Assembly: GCA_018814885.1 (NCBI GenBank)
Contig: JAHIYU010000143.1
Coordinates: forward strand, 1-64,000
Reading direction: 5' to 3'
Source of the DNA: a bacterium
GTDB lineage: Bacteria; Krumholzibacteriota; Krumholzibacteriia; LZORAL124-64-63
Length of the DNA stretch: 64,000 nucleotides
Under the pieces are notes generated by a model. That model was not told the origin of the DNA, ran no database searches, and saw only the letters and a list, made by a program, of their open reading frames with translations. The translations under genes were made by a program, and so were the position numbers. Positions 1 through 8,716 of this stretch are shown here, piece after piece. Positions within the stretch are counted from its first letter, which is position 1, and each line of letters opens with the position of its first letter.

Positions 1-1
1 C

Positions 2-211
2 GAGAGCCGGGAACCCCATCGGCTCACGTCCTACGCCCACGAGGTCTCCGGCCTGTTCCACCAGTTCTACCACAACTGCGTGATCCTCGGCGAGGAGCGG
101 GACATGACAGAAGCGCGGCTCCACCTGTGCCTGGTCACGCGCAAGGTGCTGCGCAACGTGCTGGACCTGATCGGCATCGACGCGCCGGAACACATGGGAG
201 AGAAGGACTGA
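2..211 (+). CDS. argS: Arginyl-tRNA synthetase, C-terminal end (partial)
   Basis: Only the last 69 codons are in the window; the gene enters from the left edge. The reading frame gives the end of the DALR anticodon-binding domain of class I arginyl-tRNA synthetase: an RLTSYAHEVSGLFHQFYHNC helix, an ARLHLCLVTRKVLRNVLDLIG helix and the usual terminal APEHM. ArgS charges tRNA-Arg in the cytoplasm. It ends one base before the start of the sugar kinase gene, so the two are probably co-transcribed. The identification rests on this C-terminal signature alone; the catalytic HIGH/KMSKS region lies outside the window. Confidence 0.85.
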   Translation, partial: ESREPHRLTSYAHEVSGLFHQFYHNCVILGEERDMTEARLHLCLVTRKVLRNVLDLIGIDAPEHMGEKD

Positions 212-212
212 C

Positions 213-1121
213 ATGTCGATCCTGGTCGTGGGCTCGGTCGCATACGATACGGTGGAGACACCCCACGAAACGCGGGAGCGTCAACTCGGCGGCAGCGCCA
301 GCTTCTTCTCGCTGGCGGCGTCGCATTTCGTGCCTGTGCGCGCGGTGGGCGTGGTGGGCGACGACTTCAGACACGAGGACCTGGACCTGCTCTCGTCCCG
401 CGGCGTTGACGTCACGGGCGTGACGCGCGCGTCCGGCGACACCTTCCACTGGTCGGGACGTTACCACGACGACATGATCGAGCGGGACACGCTGTCGACC
501 GAGCTGGGCGTCTTCCAGGATTTCCAACCCGTCCTGCCCCGGGGCTGGGAGACGACGCCCTACCTCTTCCTGGCCAACATACACCCGGCCCTGCAGGGTG
601 TGGTCTGCGACAGCCTGGTCGCCCCGCGCCTGGTGGTGCTGGACACGATGAACCTGTGGATCGAAACGACCCGCGACGAGCTGTCGGCGGTACTGCGCAG
701 GGTCGACGTGCTGCTGCTCAACGACGGCGAAGCGCGCATGCTCTCGGGGAGGGCCGGGCTGGCCGAGGCGGCGGCGGCGATTCGCGAGATGGGCCCCGGC
801 CGCGTCGTGATCAAGAAGGGCGAGCACGGCGCGCTCTATTTCGGACCGGATTCGATGCTGGCGGTACCCGCGGTGCTGCTGCCCGAAGTCGTAGATCCGA
901 CCGGCGCCGGGGACACCTTCGCGGGCGGTTTCGTGGGCCATCTGGCGGCCGCCGGCGCGGACCGCCTCAGCGGTGAAAGCGTTTTCCGTCAGGCCATGCT
1001 GAGCGGCACGGCGATGGCCAGTTTCTGTCCACAGGCCTTCAGCGTCGAATGCCTCTGTAACCTGACGGACGCCGATATCGAGGCTCGCGTGGCGCGCTTG
1101 CGCGAGATGATGACGCCTTGA
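213..1121 (+). CDS. PfkB-family carbohydrate kinase
   Basis: A 302-residue cytoplasmic kinase of the ribokinase/PfkB fold, which phosphorylates a sugar or nucleoside with ATP. The N-terminal strand SILVVGSVAYD and the following substrate-loop glycines (QLGGSASFFS) fit the family. The second PfkB signature DPTGAGDTFAGGF lies at residues 228-240, with Asp234 as the expected catalytic base and GAGD as the anion hole. Length is normal for the family. The ATG lies one base after the argS stop, so translation is probably coupled. The substrate cannot be read from sequence; ribokinase-, adenosine-kinase- and fructokinase-like activities are all possible. Confidence 0.85.
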   Translation: MSILVVGSVAYDTVETPHETRERQLGGSASFFSLAASHFVPVRAVGVVGDDFRHEDLDLLSSRGVDVTGVTRASGDTFHWSGRYHDDMIERDTLSTELGVFQDFQPVLPRGWETTPYLFLANIHPALQGVVCDSLVAPRLVVLDTMNLWIETTRDELSAVLRRVDVLLLNDGEARMLSGRAGLAEAAAAIREMGPGRVVIKKGEHGALYFGPDSMLAVPAVLLPEVVDPTGAGDTFAGGFVGHLAAAGADRLSGESVFRQAMLSGTAMASFCPQAFSVECLCNLTDADIEARVARLREMMTP

Positions 1122-1164
1122 CTCCGGATTGATTTCTTTTTTTGCGCTCAGGTACGATCATATG

Positions 1165-1194
1165 TTGTACGCGTCTCGGTCTCTCTGCTAGAAT
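1165..1194 (+). promoter_or_regulatory. Putative sigma-70 promoter for the 1251 gene
   Basis: A TTGTAC box at 1165-1170 is followed, after 18 bases, by TAGAAT at 1189-1194. It lies in the only AT-richer stretch between the PfkB kinase and the next gene, about 57 bases upstream of the TTG start. Assigned by hexamer match and spacing only. Confidence 0.4.
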
Positions 1195-1250
1195 CCCGCA
1201 CGATGGACCACGCATGAACATGGCCTCATGGAGGAGATCGGGGGCTCACC

Positions 1251-2078
1251 TTGGAAGAGCAGCACGACGATCGCGGGTGGGTGCGTGACGCCGAACGCTG
1301 GATCTGCCAGATCCAGGGCGTTCGCCAGTGCCGGATAGATCTCGACGACGAGGGGGAGGTGACCGGCGTACACGTCGTGTCGTACTCCTCGCGCGACCCC
1401 CGTCACATCGTGCGGGACGTCGAGGGTCTGTTGAAGGCCCGTCTGAATCTCGACGTCTACTACAAGAAGATAGGCGTGGTGCAGATCCTCGATCAGGACC
1501 AGCCCTCGCCGCAGGAGCGTCCGGCCGCGCCCGCCCGTGTCGACGCGTCCGGACCGCCCGCCGCTCGCGCCCAGACGCACCCGGGGACTCCGCACCAGCC
1601 TGTCGCGGCAGCCGCGGGGATCAAGACGTTGCCACACCCGGCCGTGCTCGTGGAGGAAGCCCCGCAGGCGCGCGTGGAATGCGCCGGCGTCTCCCTGGAG
1701 AGCCGGGGGCCGATGCTGCGCGCCGTCGTCGCCCTCGCCCGCGGGGGAGCCGAGGCGCGGCGCGAGGAGGAAGGCCCCAATCATCCCGGCATGGATTCGC
1801 AGCTCCTGGCCCGGGCCACGGTGCGCGCTCTCCAGGATCTCGTGGACGAGCCGGTCACCCTGAGTCTCGCCGACCTGCGCGTCGCGGAGATCGCGGGCGA
1901 GCGTCTGACCGTGGCGGCCGTCGATCTGGTCGAGGGCCGCCGGAGCGAGCGATTCTACGGGTGTTGCTCCCGGCGATTCAATGCCCGGGAGTCGAGTGTC
2001 TATGCCGTTCTGGACGCCCTCAACCGGCGCCTGACCCTGTTCAATTTCAAGGAGGAGCCCACGGGACCGCGTAACTGA
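1251..2078 (+). CDS. Conserved two-domain protein of unknown function
   Basis: 275 residues with no signal peptide or membrane segment. Residues about 8-85 form a small alpha/beta domain (IQGVRQCRIDLDDEGEV, then PRHIVRDVEGLLKARL and VVQI). An Ala/Pro-rich linker of about 50 residues follows. The C-terminal domain (about 140-270) contains ATVRALQDLV, LADLRVAEIAGERLTVAAVDL and YAVLDALNRRL. I recall this pairing in uncharacterised proteins of Firmicutes and deltaproteobacteria; no function is known to me. An in-frame stop at 1215 excludes the upstream ATGs, leaving TTG 1251 (preceded by GGGGGC at 1239) or GTG 1281. It is a single gene with its own promoter. Confidence 0.7.
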   Translation: MEEQHDDRGWVRDAERWICQIQGVRQCRIDLDDEGEVTGVHVVSYSSRDPRHIVRDVEGLLKARLNLDVYYKKIGVVQILDQDQPSPQERPAAPARVDASGPPAARAQTHPGTPHQPVAAAAGIKTLPHPAVLVEEAPQARVECAGVSLESRGPMLRAVVALARGGAEARREEEGPNHPGMDSQLLARATVRALQDLVDEPVTLSLADLRVAEIAGERLTVAAVDLVEGRRSERFYGCCSRRFNARESSVYAVLDALNRRLTLFNFKEEPTGPRN

Positions 2079-2105
2079 CATTGCAGGACCGGCGCCGCCC
2101 TTTCA

Positions 2106-2146
2106 ACCGAGCGGAGCGGAACGGATCCGAAAGACCGAGCGGAGCG
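2106..2146 (+). repeat. Short direct repeat, two copies
   Basis: ACCGAGCGGAGCG occurs at 2106-2118 and again at 2134-2146, 28 bases apart start to start, in the non-coding gap before the HD-GYP gene. Its role is unknown; it could be a regulator site or chance in GC-rich DNA. Confidence 0.5.
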
Positions 2147-2197
2147 AGTCATCTTGGTGCTGCAACCGAGTACGTTCACCGGAACGGAGGTGACATC

Positions 2198-2242
2198 ATG
2201 CTCGACTTCATCTTAGGTCTGTTCTATAGGTGGGAGTGGTAA
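2198..2242 (+). CDS. Candidate 14-aa small protein or leader peptide
   Basis: An ATG preceded by a strong Shine-Dalgarno (GGAGGTGA at 2187-2194) opens a 14-codon frame reading MLDFILGLFYRWEW, followed by TAA. The peptide is strongly hydrophobic and aromatic and could sit in a membrane. It lies about 175 bases upstream of the HD-GYP start. It could be a leader peptide, a membrane microprotein, or a chance frame behind a chance ribosome site; nothing in the sequence decides between these. Confidence 0.35.
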   Translation: MLDFILGLFYRWEW

Positions 2243-2416
2243 CAACCATGCTCACGCCGGTGCCGGTCCTGCATGACCCCTCAAGCGCCTAGCATCATCT
2301 GCCGAAACAAGTATCATGAGGAAACGGCACGGTACGAGGGGCCGGTTCCGCTCTGGCGATTCGCACGCGGGCGCGCTCGCGCAACCCGCCGAGGCAGTTC
2401 GAACGAGGGAACGTCG

Positions 2417-3796
2417 TTGGCAACACCCCGCCCACTCAGAGACCGCAGGGTCTTCTCCCTGTACTACTACGCGGTCCTCGCGGTGGGTCTGGGTCTGCTC
2501 ACTTATCTCGTCCTCACGCAGCGTCCGGCGCGGGCGGAATGGCTCGGCTGGGCCTTCTATTTCCTGGTGCTCCTGGTGGCGGACACCAAGATGTCCGAGG
2601 CCCAGATGCGCGGCGGCGGCAAGATCCTGTCCTCGCGCACCCTCGCTTTGTCCATGCTCGTGCTCTTCGGACCGCTGGTCGCGGTGGTCATGGATGCCTG
2701 CTCCACGCTCGTCCGCGGCCTGGTGCTGCGCTCGACGCCGCCCCGCAAGATGTTCTTCAACATGTCCATGCTGGCCATCGCCGCCGGCCTGGCCGGACTC
2801 ACCTATCACGCCCTGCCCTTCAGCGGTGAATTCGGCAACGCCCTGTTCCTGATGCCCCTGATGGTCACGCTGCTGGCCTACTCGCTGGTCAACAGCACCA
2901 TCGTGACCGGGATCATGAGCCTCGACCGGCAGATCCCCTTCCGCGAGGTATGGCACCGCGACATCCGCTGGGGTGCGGTCGCCGGCCTGATGGAGCTGCC
3001 GTTCACCGCCATCGTCATCCTGCTCTACCGGCAGGCCGGACCCTGGACGCTCCTGATCTACCTGCCGATCATCTGGGTCGTCTTCGCCATGAGCCGCGCG
3101 CACAAGCAGCAGAAGGAAGCACACATGGCGTCGATCGCCGTGCTGGCGACGACCCTCGAGGCCGACGAGCCCTACACTCACGGCCACAGCTACCGGGTCT
3201 CTCAGTACGCCATCACGATCGGAAGGGCCATGGCCATGTCGCCGCCCGACCTGGAACTGCTGGAGTACGGCGGACTGCTGCACGACATAGGCAAGATCGC
3301 CATCACCAACGACATCATCTGCAAGCCGGGACGGCTGACCGACGAGGAATTCGCAACCCTGGCGGAACACCCGGCCATCGGCGCGCGCATCGTGGAGCAG
3401 ATCAAGTTCCTGCCGAAGACGGTGGACCTGGTGCGCCACCACCACGAGCGACCGGACGGCAAGGGCTATCCCGACGGCCTGCGCGGCGAGGAGATAAGTC
3501 TCGGCGCCAACATCCTCAACGTCTGCGACGCCTTCGATGCCATGACCAGCGACCGTTCCTACCGCCAGGCGCTACCTCTGGACAGGGCGCTGAACGAACT
3601 GCGCAAGTACCGCGGTTCCCAGTTCCACGCCGACGTCGTCGACACGGTCATCAGCCTCTACGACCGCGGGGAATTCGACATCATCCCCGATTCCGACGTG
3701 GAGAAGGTGATCCGGCAGATCCAGCAGGTGGCTCATCCCGTCCCGGCCAAGGTCCACACCGCCACCGAAACGGAAGTCCATGAAATACGCGGATAG
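2417..3796 (+). CDS. 7-TM membrane HD-GYP domain phosphodiesterase
   Basis: Predicted cyclic-di-nucleotide phosphodiesterase with an N-terminal membrane sensor. About seven hydrophobic segments cover residues 10-230, ending at a basic KQQK boundary. The HD-GYP domain follows (about 235-440), with HDIGK at 289-293 and the HHHERPDGKGYPDGL signature carrying the GYP triad. I chose TTG 2417 because GAGGGA sits six bases upstream and the membrane domain begins directly after. The frame is open back to an ATG at 2273, but those extra 48 residues are Arg-rich and unlike protein. HD-GYP enzymes hydrolyse c-di-GMP (sometimes cGAMP). The last 17 bases overlap purM. Confidence 0.85.
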   Translation: MATPRPLRDRRVFSLYYYAVLAVGLGLLTYLVLTQRPARAEWLGWAFYFLVLLVADTKMSEAQMRGGGKILSSRTLALSMLVLFGPLVAVVMDACSTLVRGLVLRSTPPRKMFFNMSMLAIAAGLAGLTYHALPFSGEFGNALFLMPLMVTLLAYSLVNSTIVTGIMSLDRQIPFREVWHRDIRWGAVAGLMELPFTAIVILLYRQAGPWTLLIYLPIIWVVFAMSRAHKQQKEAHMASIAVLATTLEADEPYTHGHSYRVSQYAITIGRAMAMSPPDLELLEYGGLLHDIGKIAITNDIICKPGRLTDEEFATLAEHPAIGARIVEQIKFLPKTVDLVRHHHERPDGKGYPDGLRGEEISLGANILNVCDAFDAMTSDRSYRQALPLDRALNELRKYRGSQFHADVVDTVISLYDRGEFDIIPDSDVEKVIRQIQQVAHPVPAKVHTATETEVHEIRG

Positions 3797-4793
3797 CGGC
3801 GTGGATATCGACGCCGCCCAGAAGGCTCTCGCGCGCGCCCGGGAAGCCGTGCGTTCCACGTGGGACGAACGCGTGCGCAGCGACCTGGGCGCCTTCGGCG
3901 GTCTCTACCGTCCCGCACCCGGCGAACCCCTGCTGGCCGCCAGCGTCGACGGCGTGGGCACCAAGGTCAAGATCGCGGCTCTGGCCGGCCGCTACGACAC
4001 CGTGGGACAGGATCTGGTCAACCACTGCGTGAACGACATCCTGGTCCAGGGCGCAGAGCCGTTGTTCTTCCTCGACTATTTCGCCACCGGCAAGCTGCGC
4101 GGCGACGTGCTCGAGCAGGTCTTGACGGGATTCGCCCGGGCCTGCCGGGAGAACGGCTGCGCCCTGCTCGGCGGCGAGACCGCCGAGATGCCCGGCGTCT
4201 ACGGCGACGATGACTTCGACCTGGCCGGCTGCATCGTGGGCCGGGTGGAGGAGCGGCATGTGATCGACGGCTCCGCCATCGCCGCAGGGGACCGGCTCTG
4301 GGGCTTGCCGAGCACGGGACTGCACACCAACGGCTACTCCCTGGCCCGGCGCGTCTTTTTCGAGGTGGCGGGCTGCGCGGTCGAAGACAGGCCTGCGGAA
4401 CTCGGCGGCGAGACGGTGGCGGATGCCCTGCTGGCCATCCACCGCAGCTACCTGCCCGAGGTGCGCGCGCTGTGGCGCGAACTGGGCCGCGGGCGGGTCC
4501 ATGGCCTGGCCCACATCACCGGCGGCGGTTTCACGGACAACATTCCCCGCATCGTGCCGGACGGCCTGTGCGCGCGCGTGGACACCACGTCGTGGCCTGT
4601 CCCGCCCCTGTTCCGCTACCTGCAGGAGAAGGGGGAGATACCCGCCGACGAGATGTACCGCGTCTTCAACATGGGCATGGGCATGGTGGTCTTCCTGCCG
4701 GCGGACGTCGACCGGCGGCCGCTCGGGCGCCTGGGCGCGCTCCCCATCGGCGAGGTCGTCGCCGGAGATGCCAAGGTCGTCGTCGCGTTGTAA
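3780..4793 (+). CDS. purM: Phosphoribosylformylglycinamidine cyclo-ligase (AIR synthetase)
   Basis: 337 residues. PurM makes aminoimidazole ribotide from FGAM and ATP, step five of purine synthesis, in the cytoplasm. Family signatures are clear: YADSGVDI at the N-terminus, GAFGGLY, the SVDGVGTKVKIA nucleotide-binding stretch, NHCVNDILVQGAEPLFFLDYFATGKL, GGETAEMPGVY and GLPSTGLHTNGYSLAR. Length is typical (about 345). The ATG lies inside the 3' end of the HD-GYP gene (17-bp overlap), so translation of the two is probably coupled. Another purine gene, purN, follows 4 kb downstream. Confidence 0.97.
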   Translation: MKYADSGVDIDAAQKALARAREAVRSTWDERVRSDLGAFGGLYRPAPGEPLLAASVDGVGTKVKIAALAGRYDTVGQDLVNHCVNDILVQGAEPLFFLDYFATGKLRGDVLEQVLTGFARACRENGCALLGGETAEMPGVYGDDDFDLAGCIVGRVEERHVIDGSAIAAGDRLWGLPSTGLHTNGYSLARRVFFEVAGCAVEDRPAELGGETVADALLAIHRSYLPEVRALWRELGRGRVHGLAHITGGGFTDNIPRIVPDGLCARVDTTSWPVPPLFRYLQEKGEIPADEMYRVFNMGMGMVVFLPADVDRRPLGRLGALPIGEVVAGDAKVVVAL

Positions 4794-5046
4794 CCCACCC
4801 CGGCCGGCGTGCCGTTCCGGTGACAGGTCCCGAAATATTTGCGGTCCGCGGCGCTAGCCCGGGCCGCTTCCTCCTTGGGACACCGGCGCAGCCCGGCGGT
4901 TGTCGTTCGACCGCAAAGGCCTTGAATTAGCGCATGAAGTGGATCTCGCATAAGCCTGAAAATACATGAAGATACGAAATATGTGTGGATAACGGCACGT
5001 GGGGCGTTCCTCCTGCATGTCCGGATTCGGTCTGGGAGGTTCAGCC

Positions 5047-6576
5047 ATGCGCGACTGCGAGGCTTTCTGGGATCATGAACTGCGGAGTTTCCCCTGCGGA
5101 GGGGGCTGTAGCCGACTCTGGGTCGTGCGCACCCGCACAGGAGAGGCCGGGATCTCGTCGCTGCGGATCCTTCTGGATCGCTCCTGGTGCGCCGGGAACG
5201 GCTTGCCGGCGAACCTCGACCGTCCCCCGCTGGGCGCTCTCTGGCGCGCCGCCATGGACCAGGATCCCTGCGAGCGCCGGTTGCAGAACGGGGCGGACCG
5301 GGACGCGTGGCGTCTTCTCGTGGAACCGGTCTCGGCTGCGGGCGACCATGCCGGCGCGGTGGCCGCGCTCTGCGCCGAAGGAGAGCCCTGGACCGGGTCC
5401 GTAACCTTCTGGGTGCGCGCCTTCGCCCGCAAGCTCGCACCCCTGCTGGACAGCCTGCAGCCGGCGCTCGCTTGTGGCGCCGGTTTGCCGTCGGATCCCG
5501 GACAGGCCAGCCTCTTTCCCCTCGAGTTCCGTCCGGCCAGCGGCGCTTCCGATGTCGCGAAAAGCGGTCCACCCACGGTATCCCTGCCGCAGCCCGTCTT
5601 CGTGGACGGCGTGCCGGGCGTCGTCGGGGTCTCCCGCGAGATGACCGACTGCTGCCGGGAGGTCGTCTCGGTGGCGGGCAGCCAGGTCAACGTCCTGTTG
5701 CACGGTGAGAGCGGCACGGGCAAGGAGGTGCTCGCGCGGGCCGTCCACCGTCTGGGACCGCGGCGCGACCGTCGTTTCATCGGCGTCAACTGCGCCGCCC
5801 TGCCGGAGACCCTCTTCGAGAGAGAGCTCTTCGGGCACAAGGCGGGCGCCTTCACCGGCGCCGGCAAGGAGAAGATCGGTCTGCTCGAAGCAGCGGATGG
5901 CGGCACCTTCTTCCTGGACGAGATCGGGGACATGCCCGCGTCCCTGCAGATCAAGCTCTTGCGCGTGATGCAGGAGAAGCGGCTCAGACGCATCGGGGAA
6001 CTGCGCAGCCGGTCGGTCGACGTACGCTTCGTGGCGGCCTCGCACAAGGATCTCGAGGCCGAGATCGCCGCCGGTCGCTTCCGCCTGGACCTGTACTACC
6101 GGCTGAAGGTGGTCCAGATCACGATTCCCCCCTTGCGGCTGCGCCCCGAGGATCTGACCCATCTGCTGGCCCACATGCTCGTGCGGCGGGGCCGCGCGCC
6201 AGAGAGCGTCGAGGTGACCGAGACGGCCCTGGCCGCCCTGCAGGCCTACCGTTGGCCGGGCAACGTGCGCGAACTGGAGAACGAGGTGCTGCGCTGGCTG
6301 GCGCTATCCCCCGGGGAATCCGTCATGGCGCTGGATCAGCTCTCGGTCGCCGTGCAGCGGGCGGCGGGCCGCTCGGTGGACCCGGCGGACCTGGCAACCC
6401 TGCGCCCCATGGAGGAGGCCACCGAGCTGCTGGAACGTTTTCTGATCCGCAAGGCCATCGGTGCCAGTGGCGGCCTGAAATCCGTGGCCGCGAAACGGCT
6501 GGGCCTGTCGCGCCAGGGGCTCTACAAGAAGATCCGCCGCTATGGCATGCGCGACCTGTTGCAAGCGGCCAGGTGA
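5047..6576 (+). CDS. Sigma-54-dependent transcriptional activator, no receiver domain
   Basis: A 509-residue enhancer-binding protein. Residues 1-195 are a Cys- and Trp-containing N-terminal region I do not recognise; it is not a response-regulator receiver. The AAA+ domain (about 198-435) has Walker A GESGTGKE at 220, the sigma-54 contact loop GAFTGA at about 267, Walker [12 protein letters not shown] and the WPGNVREL arginine-finger region. A Fis-type helix-turn-helix closes the protein ([19 protein letters not shown]). ATG 5047 is preceded by GGGAGG, unlike the GTG at 4999. It would act with the RpoN encoded at 22930. The input signal and target genes are unknown. Confidence 0.88.
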   Translation: MRDCEAFWDHELRSFPCGGGCSRLWVVRTRTGEAGISSLRILLDRSWCAGNGLPANLDRPPLGALWRAAMDQDPCERRLQNGADRDAWRLLVEPVSAAGDHAGAVAALCAEGEPWTGSVTFWVRAFARKLAPLLDSLQPALACGAGLPSDPGQASLFPLEFRPASGASDVAKSGPPTVSLPQPVFVDGVPGVVGVSREMTDCCREVVSVAGSQVNVLLHGESGTGKEVLARAVHRLGPRRDRRFIGVNCAALPETLFERELFGHKAGAFTGAGKEKIGLLEAADGGTFFLDEIGDMPASLQIKLLRVMQEKRLRRIGELRSRSVDVRFVAASHKDLEAEIAAGRFRLDLYYRLKVVQITIPPLRLRPEDLTHLLAHMLVRRGRAPESVEVTETALAALQAYRWPGNVRELENEVLRWLALSPGESVMALDQLSVAVQRAAGRSVDPADLATLRPMEEATELLERFLIRKAIGASGGLKSVAAKRLGLSRQGLYKKIRRYGMRDLLQAAR

Positions 6577-6593
6577 GCGGCTATGATCCACCC

Positions 6594-8189
6594 ATGTTGC
6601 GACAGGGTACACCCGCCCGGAATGCCGGCGAAGCGTCGCTCCCGCCCCGGCTGGCAGCCCTCGCGACCGTCTGCGCGGGTGTCATGGCGACGGTCGCCAT
6701 GCCGCCGTTGCGCGGCACGGGCTGGCTGATCGTACCGTCCCTGACCCTTCTCTTCGCGGTCCTGCGCGACACGCCGCGTCCTGCTCTCGTCGGCTGGCTC
6801 TTCGGCCTGGCGCACCAGGCGACGCTGCTGCACTGGCTGTTCCTGCTGGGACCGGAGGCGCCCATTGCCTCCAGGGTGCTGGTGCCCGTCGCCGCTTCGG
6901 CCGCGATCCTCTACGCCTCGCTCTTCTACCTGCTGCTGGGCTGGTTGATCGGACGCATGGCCCGCCTCTACGGTCGGTCCGCCGCGCTGATGACGGCGCC
7001 TGTCCTGTGGACGGCGGTCGAGGCGCTGCGTACCGCCGGGGAGCTCGGCTTTCCCTGGTGCCTGTCGGGCATGGCGTTCCTGCAGACGCCGCTGTATCCG
7101 CTGGCGGCGGCCGGGGGTGAACTGGCGCTGGGCGCCGGAGCGGCCATCACCGCGGCCCTGCTGGTCTCGCTGCCCGATCTGTCGGTCGGCCGGGGCGCCG
7201 GACGCGACGGCCGGGCCGCGACGACGGCCGCGGCCTTGTCCCTGGCCTGTCTCGTGGCTTGGGGCTCGCTGGCGCTCCTGAGCGGGAGAGGCGACGCGGA
7301 CACCGCCGCCGGTACCGTCCGGGTTGCCGCCGTACAGGCCGACGTCGCCCTGCGCGACAAGTGGACCCAGGGACGCATCGACTCGACCACGGTCCCCTAT
7401 ACGGCCATGAGCGCGGCAGCGGCCCGCGAAGGCGTCGAGCTGCTGGTCTGGGCGGAGACGGCCGTGCCCGCCTACCTGATGTACGAACGGCACCTGCTGA
7501 GCTGGGTACGCGCGGTGGCCGACACCAACGATGTCTATCTCTACACCGGCTTCCCCGACGCCAACCTGGACGCCGACGGGCGCCAGCTCCGCACCAACGC
7601 CTCGGGACTCTTCGATCCCGGGGGCAGATTGTGCGACCGCTACGCCAAGCATCACCTGCTGCCCTTCGGCGAGCGCATGCCCTTCCAGAGCGTGATGCCC
7701 TGGCTGGGCAATGTCGACCTGGGGCAGGCGGAGTGGGAGCCGGGCGCGCCGCCGGCGCCCATGGACGTCCTGCTGGCCGACGGTCGCGCCCTGCGCCTGG
7801 GGGGCCTGATCTGCTACGAGTCCATTTTCCCGTCTCTGGCCCGGCACGCCGTTCGTGCGGGCGCCGGCGTGCTGGTCAATATCACCAACGACGGCTGGTT
7901 CGGACGCACCGCCGGTCCGGTGCAGCACGCCGAGATGGCCCGCATGCGCGCCGTCGAGTGCGGCGTGCCGCTGGTCCGTTGCGCCAACAACGGTATCAGC
8001 TACATCACCGACGACGGGGGCGTGGTGCGGCGCAGAGCGGGGCTGGGTGAACGCGCCCTGGTGATCGACGACGTCTCGCCGGGCCGGCGCGGCACGCGCT
8101 ATCTGCGACATGGCGCCTGGCCGCTGCTGATCTTCCTGTCGGCCTGGTCTGCCGTCGCGATGGCCCTCACGGCCCGGGGAAGGCGATGA
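6594..8189 (+). CDS. lnt: Apolipoprotein N-acyltransferase
   Basis: A 531-residue inner-membrane enzyme that N-acylates the lipid-modified Cys of lipoproteins, the last step of lipoprotein maturation. An N-terminal bundle of hydrophobic segments (residues about 15-230) is followed by a nitrilase domain and a C-terminal anchor. The Glu-Lys-Cys triad is visible: Glu in VWAETAVP, Lys in AKHHLLPFGE and Cys in GGLICYESIFP; NITNDGWFG is also family-typical. The frame is open upstream, but that part lies out of frame within the preceding activator gene, so ATG 6594 is taken. It overlaps the Nudix gene by four bases (ATGA). Its substrates here would include the lipoproteins at 21545, 32826 and 62335. 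Confidence 0.93.
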   Translation: MLRQGTPARNAGEASLPPRLAALATVCAGVMATVAMPPLRGTGWLIVPSLTLLFAVLRDTPRPALVGWLFGLAHQATLLHWLFLLGPEAPIASRVLVPVAASAAILYASLFYLLLGWLIGRMARLYGRSAALMTAPVLWTAVEALRTAGELGFPWCLSGMAFLQTPLYPLAAAGGELALGAGAAITAALLVSLPDLSVGRGAGRDGRAATTAAALSLACLVAWGSLALLSGRGDADTAAGTVRVAAVQADVALRDKWTQGRIDSTTVPYTAMSAAAAREGVELLVWAETAVPAYLMYERHLLSWVRAVADTNDVYLYTGFPDANLDADGRQLRTNASGLFDPGGRLCDRYAKHHLLPFGERMPFQSVMPWLGNVDLGQAEWEPGAPPAPMDVLLADGRALRLGGLICYESIFPSLARHAVRAGAGVLVNITNDGWFGRTAGPVQHAEMARMRAVECGVPLVRCANNGISYITDDGGVVRRRAGLGERALVIDDVSPGRRGTRYLRHGAWPLLIFLSAWSAVAMALTARGRR

Positions 8190-8716
8190 TGGACCCACGG
8201 CGCCACGCCTATCCCTACTGCCCGATCTGCCGGGCGGCCCTGGCGCGTCGCGAGGAGGGCGGCGCCGTCCGCCCCTGGTGCGCAGCCTGCGGTTTCGTCC
8301 AGTACCTCAACCCGGCGCCCGCGGCGGCGGTCATCGTGCGGCGCGGCGAGCGGATCCTGCTGACGCGCCGGCGCTACGCGCCGCGGGAGGGCCTGTGGAC
8401 CCTGCCGGCGGGATTTCTGGAGTACGACGAACCAGCCGCCGCCGCCGCCCGCCGCGAAGCCGTCGAGGAGACCGGGCTCGAGGTGGAGATCGAGGAGCTC
8501 TTCGCCGTCCATCACGGGATACTGCCGCCAGATCGTTCGGTGATCCTGATCGTCTACCGGGCCAGGGAGCTGGCAGGCGAACTGCGGGCGGGGGACGACG
8601 CGCAGGAAGTGGGTTTCTTCACGCTGGACGACCTGCCGGGTCCCATCGCCTTCTCGTCCCACCGCAAGGTGCTGGACGCGTTGCGCGAAGAGATGAGGGA
8701 GGGACATATCTCGTGA
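8186..8716 (+). CDS. Nudix hydrolase with N-terminal zinc ribbon
   Basis: 176 residues. A zinc ribbon (CPIC then CAAC, residues about 12-33) precedes a Nudix fold whose box reads GFLEYDEPAAAAARREAVEETGL, matching GX5EX7REUXEEXGU. Enzymes of this layout hydrolyse nucleoside diphosphate derivatives such as NADH or ADP-ribose; the exact substrate cannot be told. It starts on the ATGA overlapping the lnt stop and ends on the GTGA overlapping purN, so the three genes are translationally coupled. Confidence 0.88.
   Translation: MMDPRRHAYPYCPICRAALARREEGGAVRPWCAACGFVQYLNPAPAAAVIVRRGERILLTRRRYAPREGLWTLPAGFLEYDEPAAAAARREAVEETGLEVEIEELFAVHHGILPPDRSVILIVYRARELAGELRAGDDAQEVGFFTLDDLPGPIAFSSHRKVLDALREEMREGHIS

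Noticed and set aside
6540..8198. 552-codon minus-strand frame opposite lnt
   Set aside because: Antisense shadow, Gln/Arg/Gly-rich, and the lnt catalytic motifs are on the other strand.
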